A stretch of DNA of 35,760 bases. It comes from Nocardioides agariphilus. GTDB lineage: Bacteria; Actinomycetota; Actinomycetes; Propionibacteriales; Nocardioidaceae. Made by a program: the position numbers and the translations under genes. The notes beneath the pieces are model-generated. The model saw nothing but the letters and a program-made list of their open reading frames with translations, was not told the DNA's origin and did not search any database. The stretch is from assembly GCF_015352445.1 (NCBI RefSeq), contig NZ_JADKPO010000042.1, positions 1 to 35,760 of the forward strand, read 5' to 3'. Below are positions 1 to 6,318 of this stretch, piece after piece. Position 1 is the stretch's first letter, and each line of letters begins with the position of its first letter.

Positions 1-51
1 TGCGCAGCAACCGTCTCGAGACCCGCTGAGAGGGCCGCAGGCATGGCGCCT

Positions 52-87
52 GGTTTCGAGACGGGCGCTAGCGCGCCCTCCTCAACC
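52..87 (-). repeat. REP-like palindromic element, left copy
   Basis: Read on the minus strand, this 36-bp unit starts GGTTGAGGAGG, carries the hairpin GGGCGC-GCTA-GCGCCC, and ends GTCTCGAAACC. The same element occurs four times near the right edge (35441-35611) with stem GGTCGC-GCTA-GCGACC. The third base pair thus changes from T-A to G-C with both arms altered, which indicates selection on the hairpin. A fragment with the same CCGTCTCGAGAC end lies at 11-22. It is an extragenic repeat, not a gene. Confidence 0.75.
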
Positions 88-205
88 GGCAGGCTCGGGC
101 GCGCCCTCCTCAACCGGCAGGCTCGGGCGCGCCCTCCTCAACCGGCAGGCTCGGGCGCGCGCCCTCCTCAACCAGCGAGCTCGGGCGCGCCCTCCTCAAC
201 CAGCG
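76..205. repeat. 28-bp tandem repeat built from a REP half-element
   Basis: The string CCCTCCTCAACC recurs at 76, 104, 132, 162 and 190. The period is 28 bp, except for one 30-bp step caused by an extra GC. Between copies lies a GGCAGGCTCGGGCGCG-type filler, and the last two copies read CCAGCGA instead of CCGGCAG. The copies look like local amplification of one arm of the palindromic element at 52-87. The stop codon of the next gene (196-198) lies inside the last copy. Confidence 0.75.
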
Positions 206-1296
206 ACGGGGCGCAGAGCCTGCTCGAGGTCGGACCAGAGGTCCTCGATGTCCTCGATGCCGACAGACATCCTGACCAGGCCCTCGGGGATCGTGGTGGC
301 CTCGCCCTTCCACCGGCGGCGGCGTTCGAACGTCGACTCGACGCTGCCCAGCGAGGTGGCATGTACCCACAGCTTCGTCGAGTGCGTCAGCAGGTCTGCG
401 CGATCCGCGCCGTCGAGCACGATGGCGATGACCGCGCCGAAGCCCGGGTAGCGGACCTCGGTGACAGCCGGATGGGCCGACAGCCGGTGGACGAGCTCGG
501 CGGCGTTGGCCTGCGAGCGCTCGATGCGCAGGTGCAGCGTCCTGAGGCCGCGCAGCGCGAGCCAGGTCTCCAAGGTGCCCGGGATCGCGCCGACCAGGTC
601 GCGCCGGCCCTTCAGTACGTCGTACAGCTGGTCGTCGCGCACCACGAGTGCGCCCATCACCAGGTCGCTGTGGCCGGCCAGGAACTTGGTGACCGAGTGG
701 AGCACGATGTCGGCGCCGAGCTCGAGCGGCCGTTGCAGCAGGGGAGTGGCGAAGGTGTTGTCGACGACCACCGAGGCCCCGACGTCGTGGCCGGCCGCGA
801 TGAGTCGCTCCATGTCGGCGACCTCGAGGGCGGGGTTGGTGGGCGACTCGATCCAGAGGATGGCGGCTCCGTCCGGTGAGCTGTCGAGGGCCTCGAGCAC
901 GGCCGCAGTGTCGGCGATGTCGACGAGCGCCGCCTTGATCCGACCGCGGGCCTCCAGGTCACCGAGCTGACCGATGCTGCCGAGGTAGGCATGCCGCGGC
1001 GCCACCACGAGTGCGTCCCGGCCTACCAGGTCGAGGACCGTCGAGACGGCCGCCAGTCCCGAGGAGAACGCCAGAGCACGCCCGCTCTCCAGGGCGCCGA
1101 GGGCTTCCTCGAACGCCGTCCACGTGGGGTTGGCGTACCTGCCGTACTCGAGGTCGCCACCCGCGACGTACGTCGAGGCCATCATGATCGGCGCGTTGAG
1201 CGGCTGGTCGGGCTCGTGCGGCGGACGACCGGCGTGCACGACGACGGTGGCGGCGGACAGGCTGGATGGGCTCGGGGCGGGGGTGTCGCCAGACAT
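196..1296 (-). CDS. Cys/Met-metabolism PLP-dependent enzyme (cystathionine gamma-synthase/lyase family)
   Basis: This 366-aa protein belongs to the fold-type I Cys/Met PLP family, which makes or cleaves cystathionine and related thioethers. Visible motifs are YGRYANPT (residues 51-58), SSGLAAV (78-84), ESPTNP (150-155), VDNTFATP (178-185) and SVTKFLAGHSD, whose Lys204 should bind PLP. The C-terminal VRMSVGIEDIEDL motif is also present. The family's SLGGVES segment reads SLGSVES and is followed by an Arg-rich stretch, so exact activity (CGS, CGL or methionine gamma-lyase) cannot be set. The ATG lies 7 nt after a TAGGTT -10 box, suggesting a leaderless mRNA. The TGA stop is supplied by a GGTTGAGG repeat copy. 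The gene diverges from ddl. Confidence 0.85.
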   Translation of the reverse strand: MSGDTPAPSPSSLSAATVVVHAGRPPHEPDQPLNAPIMMASTYVAGGDLEYGRYANPTWTAFEEALGALESGRALAFSSGLAAVSTVLDLVGRDALVVAPRHAYLGSIGQLGDLEARGRIKAALVDIADTAAVLEALDSSPDGAAILWIESPTNPALEVADMERLIAAGHDVGASVVVDNTFATPLLQRPLELGADIVLHSVTKFLAGHSDLVMGALVVRDDQLYDVLKGRRDLVGAIPGTLETWLALRGLRTLHLRIERSQANAAELVHRLSAHPAVTEVRYPGFGAVIAIVLDGADRADLLTHSTKLWVHATSLGSVESTFERRRRWKGEATTIPEGLVRMSVGIEDIEDLWSDLEQALRPVAG

Positions 1297-1302
1297 GGCG
1301 CC

Positions 1303-1322
1303 CAACCTAGGCCGATAGGTTG
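1303..1322. promoter_or_regulatory. Divergent palindromic leaderless promoter, PLP enzyme / ddl
   Basis: CAACCTA-N6-TAGGTTG is a perfect 7-bp inverted repeat. Each arm contains a TAGGTT -10 hexamer pointing outward: minus strand 1309-1304, with ATG at 1296, and plus strand 1316-1321, with ATG at 1330. Both starts sit 7-8 nt beyond the box, where transcription would begin, and neither has a Shine-Dalgarno sequence. The two boxes are only 6 bp apart, so RNA polymerase could hardly occupy both at once. No clear -35 is seen. Confidence 0.6.
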
Positions 1323-1329
1323 GCAGGCG

Positions 1330-2457
1330 ATGACTCAGCCCGAGAAGTCGCCCAGGAAGAGGATCGCCGTCGTGTTCGGCGGCCGGTCCAGCGAGCACGC
1401 CATCTCCTGCGTGACCGCCGGGAGCGTGCTGCAGGCCATCGACCCCACGAAGTACGACGTGGTGCCGATCGGCATCGCCACCGACGGTCGCTGGGTGCTG
1501 GAGTCGGGCGATCCCGACCTGTTGCAGATCACCTCGCCCGACAAGCTGCCGGAGGTGGACGGCGCGCGCGCGGCCGTGATGCTCACGCGCGACTCCGGCG
1601 GGACCGACCTCGTGGTCCACGAACCGTCCCAGCCGCCGCAGACGCTCGGCGAGGTGGACGTGGTGTTCCCGCTGCTGCACGGGCCGTGGGGGGAGGACGG
1701 CACGATCCAGGGACTGCTCGAGATGGCCGGCGTGCGCTACGTCGGCGCGGGTGTGCTGGCGAGCGCGGTCAGCATGGACAAGTCCTACATGAAGGTCGTG
1801 CTCGGCGCGGCCGGGCTCCCCCTGATGTCGTCGCTGACGGTCACGGCTCGCGAGTGGTACCGCGACCCCGACGGCCTGACCCATCGCATCGGCGAGCTGG
1901 GCTACCCGGTGTTCGTGAAGCCCGCTCGTGGAGGCTCGTCGATCGGAATCTCCAAGGTGCACCACGCCGGCGAGCTGGCAGAGGCGATCGAGGAGGCGCA
2001 CCGCCACGACCCCAAGGCCCTGGTGGAAGTGGCGGCCGAGGGCGCACGCGAGGTCGAGTGCGGGGTGCTGCAGGCGCTCGACGGCACCCCCGAGACAAGC
2101 GTGCCGGCCGAGATCCGGATCACCGGTGACCACGAGTTCTACGACTTCGCGGCCAAGTACCTGCCCGAGGAGCACACCGAGCTCGACGTACCCGCCGACA
2201 TCCCCGACGACGTGGCCGCCACGATGCGCGAGCTGGCGGCCCGCGCCTTCGAGGCGGTCGGCTGCGAGGGCCTGGCCCGCGTCGACTTCTTCCTGTTCCC
2301 CGACGGCTCGCTCGTCGTCAACGAGATCAACACGATGCCGGGCTTCACGCCGCTCTCGATGTTCCCCCGGATGTGGGCCGCCACCGGCCTCGACTACGCC
2401 GCCCTCGTCGACCGTCTCATCGAGCTGGCGCTGCGGCGGGACACTGGCTTGCGCTAG
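1330..2457 (+). CDS. ddl: D-alanine--D-alanine ligase (housekeeping)
   Basis: This 375-aa cytosolic ATP-grasp ligase joins two D-Ala molecules for the peptidoglycan stem peptide. Motifs include VVFGGRSSEHAIS at the N-terminus, HGPWGEDGTIQGLLE, VKPARGGSSIGISKV in the ATP-grasp fold, EFYDFAAKY in the omega loop, and VNEINTMPGFTPLSMFP with the Mg ligands and second-subsite Ser-Met. All are canonical for the long Ddl form. The ATG at 1330 is chosen because it follows the TAGGTT box by 8 nt and gives the usual N-terminus; the frame is open further upstream but without support. It sits in the conserved ddl-DUF3515-AsnC-thiL-rpmB block, so this is the housekeeping enzyme. A shorter paralogue is encoded at 30573-31499. 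Confidence 0.96.
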   Translation: MTQPEKSPRKRIAVVFGGRSSEHAISCVTAGSVLQAIDPTKYDVVPIGIATDGRWVLESGDPDLLQITSPDKLPEVDGARAAVMLTRDSGGTDLVVHEPSQPPQTLGEVDVVFPLLHGPWGEDGTIQGLLEMAGVRYVGAGVLASAVSMDKSYMKVVLGAAGLPLMSSLTVTAREWYRDPDGLTHRIGELGYPVFVKPARGGSSIGISKVHHAGELAEAIEEAHRHDPKALVEVAAEGAREVECGVLQALDGTPETSVPAEIRITGDHEFYDFAAKYLPEEHTELDVPADIPDDVAATMRELAARAFEAVGCEGLARVDFFLFPDGSLVVNEINTMPGFTPLSMFPRMWAATGLDYAALVDRLIELALRRDTGLR

Positions 2458-2966
2458 TCGCAGGCATCGATGGGCTCGAGATGGCCCTCGATCGGGGCTG
2501 CGAGGTCCGCGAGGACGTCGTCAGTCCGGTCGCTCTCGTCGCCGGGCACCTGGACCGAGACGATCGGGAAGTGGTCGACGGCTGTGAACACCTGGTCGCC
2601 CGACCGGTCCTCGGTGGCGAACCAGCCCACCCCACCGACGACTTGGCAGGCCGGCGTCTGGTCGAACGAGGAAGGTACGTCGGCTCCGCAGCGCACGATG
2701 ATCGGCGGGTCGCCCCAGGCCCGGCCGAGTGCGGCGGCCGGGTTGACCTTCCGCTTCTCCTCGCCGTCAAGGCGGCGCGGCAGAGCGTCGAGGAACGCGT
2801 CGCAGGTGGCGGTGTCGGCCTCGTCGAGGACCGGCGACTCGAGGGTGACCGGCTCGTCGGCGCAGGCCGTCAGCACCGTCGCGGCGAGGAGAAGGACCGC
2901 ACCGATGCAGACGCCCCGGACCCTTGCGGGGCCGAGGCGTCGCGCGCTGGGAAGGTTCGCGGTCAG
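2454..2966 (-). CDS. DUF3515 family lipoprotein, probable CTG start
   Basis: This is a small exported protein of unknown function, typical beside Ddl and the AsnC-domain protein in actinobacteria. The first ATG/GTG/TTG in frame (GTG, 2876) would give MLTACADEP and remove the signal peptide. Starting at CTG 2966 gives 170 aa with an Arg-rich n-region, the hydrophobic stretch CIGAVLLLAATV, and the lipobox LTAC with Cys35 as lipidation site. That CTG overlaps the upstream gene's TGA as CTGA, a normal coupling arrangement. The body has Cys residues in TATCDAFL, IVRCGAD and TPACQVV. Its TAG shares the CTAG tetramer with the convergent ddl stop. Start choice is inference; family assignment is moderately sure. 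Confidence 0.7.
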   Translation of the reverse strand: MTANLPSARRLGPARVRGVCIGAVLLLAATVLTACADEPVTLESPVLDEADTATCDAFLDALPRRLDGEEKRKVNPAAALGRAWGDPPIIVRCGADVPSSFDQTPACQVVGGVGWFATEDRSGDQVFTAVDHFPIVSVQVPGDESDRTDDVLADLAAPIEGHLEPIDACD

Positions 2967-3199
2967 ATGTGCACCACCGGACAGGTCAGCGTGCGGGTGA
3001 TGCCGTCGAGGTTCTGGACCTTCGAGACCACCAGCTTGCCGAGCTCGTCGACGTTGCGCGCCTCGGCGCGGACGATGACGTCGTAGGGGCCGGTGACGTC
3101 CTCGGCGAGCGTCACGCCCTTGACCTGGGCGATGGCGCGGGCCACGTCGGCAGCCTTGCCCACGTCGGTCTGGATCAGGATGTAGGCCTGGACGACCAT
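2963..3199 (-). CDS. Stand-alone Lrp/AsnC ligand-binding (RAM) domain protein
   Basis: This 78-aa protein matches only the effector-binding half of Lrp/AsnC regulators. It has a beta-alpha-beta layout with VQAYILIQTDVGKAADVARA, the GVTLAEDVTGPYDVIVRAEA core and a C-terminal ITRTLTCPVVHI strand, and no helix-turn-helix. Such domains oligomerise and bind amino acids; a partner is not evident here. The ATG has GAGGAGCGATCG upstream and a TAGGTT -10 box about 40 nt earlier. The stop overlaps the CTG start of the DUF3515 gene, so the two are probably coupled. Confidence 0.88.
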   Translation of the reverse strand: MVVQAYILIQTDVGKAADVARAIAQVKGVTLAEDVTGPYDVIVRAEARNVDELGKLVVSKVQNLDGITRTLTCPVVHI

Positions 3200-3238
3200 C
3201 GATCGCTCCTCGGGGTCCGGGGGTGCTTGCCGCCGCCC

Positions 3239-3244
3239 AACCTA
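3239..3244 (-). promoter_or_regulatory. -10 box for the AsnC-domain/DUF3515 operon
   Basis: The minus strand reads TAGGTT here, the same hexamer as in the ddl promoter. The predicted start of transcription leaves a leader of roughly 32 nt with a GAGGAG ribosome-binding site. No convincing -35 is visible. Confidence 0.45.
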
Positions 3245-3273
3245 CAGGTGGCCGCTACTGGTGAGATAGGCAC

Positions 3274-4221
3274 GTGACCATCCCGCCAGACGCAACCTTG
3301 GCCGATGTCGGCGAGTTCGGGCTCATCGCGCAGCTGACCGCCCTGTTCTCGCAGGGCGAGCACGTCCTCGTCGGGCCGGGAGACGACGCGGCCGTGCTGC
3401 GGGTCCGTACCGGCCACGTCGTGGTCTCCACCGACCTGCTCGTGGAGGGCCGGCACTTCCGCCGTGACTGGGCGAGCGCCGAGGACGTCGGGCATCGCGC
3501 CGCCGCGCAGAACCTGTCCGACATCAACGCCATGGGCGGCACCGCCCACTCGCTCACCATCGGCCTCGGAGCACCGGGCGACCTACCGGTCCAGTGGGCG
3601 CTGGACTTCGCCCGCGGCTTCGCCGAGGAGTGCGCACTCGTGAGCGCCAGCGTCGTCGGTGGTGACCTGACCGGGGCGCGCGAGGTGGTGATCGCCGTGA
3701 CCGCCATCGGCTCATGCGCTCAGGCGCCGGTCCTGCGCTCGGGCGCCGAGCCGGGTCAGGTGCTCGCCATCGCCGGCCGCCAGGGTTGGTCGGCCGGTGG
3801 GCTCGCCGTACTGGGTCGCGGCTTCCGTTCCCCCCGCGTCCTGGTCGAGGCATACCGCCGTCCGGAGCCGCCGTACGGCGCCGGCCCGGCCGCCGCGGCC
3901 GCTGGCGCGACCGCGATGATCGACGTCTCCGACGGGCTCGTCGCCGACGCCGGCCATCTAGCCCAGGACTCCGGCGTGTCGATCGACCTGCGCAGCGCGG
4001 CGTTCGAGGTGCCGGAGCCACTGCATGCGGTGGCCGCCGCCACCGGCAGCGACCCGCTCCAGCTGATCCTCGGCGGTGGTGAGGACCACTCGTTGCTCGC
4101 GACCTTCGACCGCGGATCCGTGCCCGACGGCTGGACCGAGATCGGCACCGTCGGTGACGGCGAGGGGGTCACGGTCGACGAGGCCGCCTACGACGGCCCC
4201 GCCGGTTGGGCGCACTTCTAG
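3274..4221 (+). CDS. thiL: Thiamine-monophosphate kinase
   Basis: This 315-aa ThiL phosphorylates thiamine monophosphate to the active cofactor thiamine pyrophosphate in the cytosol. It has the PurM/AIRS-like fold signatures GPGDDAAVL (residues 34-42), STDLLVEGRHF (52-62), AAQNLSDINAMGG, VVGGDLTGA, MIDVSDGLVAD and LILGGGEDHSLL, which carry the metal- and ATP-binding Asp residues. The GTG at 3274 is chosen because translation from it gives the usual DVGEFGLI N-terminus. There is no clear Shine-Dalgarno, so the mRNA may be leaderless or nearly so. The gene diverges from the AsnC-domain gene and precedes rpmB. Confidence 0.95.
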   Translation: MTIPPDATLADVGEFGLIAQLTALFSQGEHVLVGPGDDAAVLRVRTGHVVVSTDLLVEGRHFRRDWASAEDVGHRAAAQNLSDINAMGGTAHSLTIGLGAPGDLPVQWALDFARGFAEECALVSASVVGGDLTGAREVVIAVTAIGSCAQAPVLRSGAEPGQVLAIAGRQGWSAGGLAVLGRGFRSPRVLVEAYRRPEPPYGAGPAAAAAGATAMIDVSDGLVADAGHLAQDSGVSIDLRSAAFEVPEPLHAVAAATGSDPLQLILGGGEDHSLLATFDRGSVPDGWTEIGTVGDGEGVTVDEAAYDGPAGWAHF

Positions 4222-4249
4222 GCCCTGCAGCTCAGGTCCGGACTGACGA

Positions 4250-4280
4250 TTGGGAGTCGTCACCGCATCTCGGCTAATCT
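4250..4280 (+). promoter_or_regulatory. Candidate rpmB promoter
   Basis: A TTGGGA hexamer at 4250-4255 and TAATCT at 4275-4280 are separated by 19 bp, slightly longer than ideal. The leader that follows (about 65 nt) holds a small CCCGGA/TCCGGG hairpin before the ribosome-binding site. Confidence 0.4.
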
Positions 4281-4351
4281 CTTCCAGTTGCCCGGAGCAC
4301 GCGAACTTCCGGGTGACGCCAGACCTCGACATCGATTTCAGGAGCATGACC

Positions 4352-4537
4352 GTGGCTGCCGTCTGCGACATCTGCGCCAAGAAGCCGGGCTTCGGCAACA
4401 ACCGCCCGTGGTCCAAGAAGGCCACGCGCCGTCGCTTCGACCCCAACATCCAGCGGGTCCGTGCCATGGTCAACGGCACTCCCAAGCGCCTCCACGTCTG
4501 CACCTCGTGCATCAAGGCCGGCAAGGTCACTCGCTAG
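4352..4537 (+). CDS. rpmB: Ribosomal protein bL28, zinc-binding form
   Basis: This 61-aa protein of the large ribosomal subunit contains CDIC near the N-terminus and CTSC near the C-terminus, so it is the zinc-binding form. PGFGNNRPWSKKATRRRFDP and NIQRVRAMVNG are standard bL28 segments. An AGGAG at 4340-4344 decides the start: it lies 7 nt before GTG 4352 but only 1 nt before the in-frame ATG 4346. The GTG start gives the usual AAVCDIC N-terminus. A strong terminator follows. Confidence 0.94.
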   Translation: MAAVCDICAKKPGFGNNRPWSKKATRRRFDPNIQRVRAMVNGTPKRLHVCTSCIKAGKVTR

Positions 4538-4566
4538 GGTCACTCGCTGATCTGACGCATCCAACG

Positions 4567-4596
4567 GACCCCGGGGACGACACCCCGGGGTCTTCT
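4567..4596 (+). terminator. Rho-independent terminator after rpmB
   Basis: A perfect 10-bp stem GACCCCGGGG / CCCCGGGGTC (4567-4576 with 4583-4592) with a 6-nt loop is followed by TTCT. It lies 29 nt downstream of the rpmB stop. Confidence 0.85.
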
Positions 4597-4621
4597 CATG
4601 TCCGGGTGTCCTGCCAACTAC

Positions 4622-4627
4622 TAACCT
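4622..4627 (+). promoter_or_regulatory. -10 box of leaderless DhaL-kinase/recG mRNA
   Basis: TAACCT ends 7 nt before the ATG at 4635. No Shine-Dalgarno lies in between, so the transcript is probably leaderless. Confidence 0.5.
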
Positions 4628-4634
4628 TCGCCAG

Positions 4635-6308
4635 ATGGAGCAGGTGCCCGGCGGGTCGGCCCGTGGGAGCGGGACGATCGAGCTGGCGGTGGTGCTCCGC
4701 TTCATCGACATCGCGGTCGACGCGCTGGCCGCGGCCCGTGAGGAGATCGACGCCCTCAACGTCTATCCGGTGCCCGACGGCGACACCGGCACCAACATGT
4801 ACCTCACCGTCGCGGCCGCCCGGGAGGCCCTGCGAGATGCCGTCAAGGACGACCCCGATCTGCTCACCGGACTGGCAGCGCTCCGCAAGGGTGCACTGCT
4901 GGGAGCCCGCGGCAACAGCGGCGTGATCCTCAGCCAGATGCTGGGCGCGCTGGCCACCACGATCTCGCGCGCCTCGGCCGAGGATCGCAACGCCAGCATC
5001 ATGGCCCGGGCGCTCAGAGAGGCCACCGATGGCGCCTATGCAGCGGTCGGCACGCCCGTCGAGGGCACGATCCTGACGGTGATCCGGGCCGCTGCCGAGG
5101 CTGCCGAGGCCCGTGCGGCCGAGCCCGGAGCCCGAGCCCGCGACGTCTTCACCGACGCCGCAGCGGCAGCACGCGAGGCGCTCGCCCACACCCCCGAGCA
5201 GCTCGCGGTGCTGCGAGACGCCGGCGTCGTCGACGCGGGCGGTCGTGGCTTGAGCGTGGTCCTCGACGCCGCCGAGACCGTCCTGACGGGTCGTCGACCC
5301 ATCCCCGTGACCGCTCCGATCGGAGCGCGTCGGATCCCCGTGCTGACCCACGAGCCCGGGGAGGACCTGACTGCTGAGGGCCCGGCGTACGAGGTGATGT
5401 ACCTGCTCGACGCCGATGACGACTCCCTGCCGGCCCTCAAGCTGGCCTTGGCCGGACTCGGCGACTCGCTCGTCGTGGTCGGCGGCGACGGACTGTGGAA
5501 CGTGCACGTCCACGTCGACGACGTCGGGGCCGCGGTCGAGGCCGGCATCGTGGCCGGGCGCCCGCATCGCATCCGCGTGACCCACTTCGCCGAGCAGGTG
5601 GCCGAGGCCAAGGTGCGCGACCGGATGCGACACACGCCGACCCGCACAGGACGCCAGGTCGTCGCCGTGGCGGCGGGGCCGGGGCTGGAGAAGCTGTTCG
5701 AGGAGGCCGGCGCGACGGTCGTCCTCGGCGGCCCTGGCAACCGTCCCTCGACCGGCATGATCCTCGACGCCATCCGGGCCTCGGGGGCCCAGGAGGTAGT
5801 GGTGCTCCCCAACGACCCCGACTCGGTGCGTGCGGCCGAGGCTGCCGCCCGCACGGCCGAGGGCGATGACGGCATCCGCGTGGCCGTGATCGCCACCGAG
5901 GCGCAGGTCCAGGGACTGGCGGCGGTGGCCGTGCACGAGCCCGGTCGCCCGTTCGACCAGGACGTGCTGGAGATGACGGCTACGGCGCGACACGCCCGCC
6001 ACGGCGCGGTCACCGTCGCGGCCAGGCGGGCGATGACGATGGCCGGCCCGTGCGAGCCCGGGGACATCCTCGGCGTGGTGGCCGGGGACTTCGCGGTGGT
6101 CGGTGACGACATCGATGCCGTGGCGGCTGATGTGGCCGAGCGGCTGCTGGCCGGCGGCGGCGAGCTCGTCACCATCGTCGCGGGGGAGGGCGGGGAGGAG
6201 CTGGCCCGCAGAGCCGCATCGGGGGTCGAGCGTCGCCACCCCCATGTCGACGTGATGGTGTACGACGGTGGTCAGGAGCGCTACCCGCTGCTGATCTCCG
6301 TCGAATAG
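4635..6308 (+). CDS. DhaL-domain kinase (YloV/FakA-like)
   Basis: This 557-aa protein has an N-terminal DhaL (dihydroxyacetone-kinase-like) nucleotide-binding domain followed by DUF1949-type and C-terminal domains. Signature stretches are NVYPVPDGDTGTNM, whose Asp residues bind Mg-ATP, GARGNSGVILSQ, GTILTVIRAA and GVVDAGGRGL. FakA phosphorylates fatty acids carried by DegV-family FakB proteins, but no degV gene lies in this window, so the substrate is inferred from the family. The GAGPGLEKLFEE-like region and a terminal VYDGGQERYPLLISVE match the full-length family. It precedes recG by 10 nt, the usual actinobacterial order, so the two are likely cotranscribed. Confidence 0.88.
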   Translation: MEQVPGGSARGSGTIELAVVLRFIDIAVDALAAAREEIDALNVYPVPDGDTGTNMYLTVAAAREALRDAVKDDPDLLTGLAALRKGALLGARGNSGVILSQMLGALATTISRASAEDRNASIMARALREATDGAYAAVGTPVEGTILTVIRAAAEAAEARAAEPGARARDVFTDAAAAAREALAHTPEQLAVLRDAGVVDAGGRGLSVVLDAAETVLTGRRPIPVTAPIGARRIPVLTHEPGEDLTAEGPAYEVMYLLDADDDSLPALKLALAGLGDSLVVVGGDGLWNVHVHVDDVGAAVEAGIVAGRPHRIRVTHFAEQVAEAKVRDRMRHTPTRTGRQVVAVAAGPGLEKLFEEAGATVVLGGPGNRPSTGMILDAIRASGAQEVVVLPNDPDSVRAAEAAARTAEGDDGIRVAVIATEAQVQGLAAVAVHEPGRPFDQDVLEMTATARHARHGAVTVAARRAMTMAGPCEPGDILGVVAGDFAVVGDDIDAVAADVAERLLAGGGELVTIVAGEGGEELARRAASGVERRHPHVDVMVYDGGQERYPLLISVE

Positions 6309-6318
6309 GAACCCACTC

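Noticed and set aside
76-205. CRISPR or coding repeat protein in the left tandem array
   Set aside because: There are no spacers between units, and the frames through it are explained by repeat arms.
196-2175. 659-codon minus-strand reading frame across the PLP enzyme and ddl
   Set aside because: Only the part from 1296 down is the PLP enzyme; the rest is antisense to ddl and arises from GC-rich codon bias.
4346-4348. ATG as the rpmB start
   Set aside because: It lies 1 nt from the AGGAG, too close for initiation; GTG 4352 has normal spacing.
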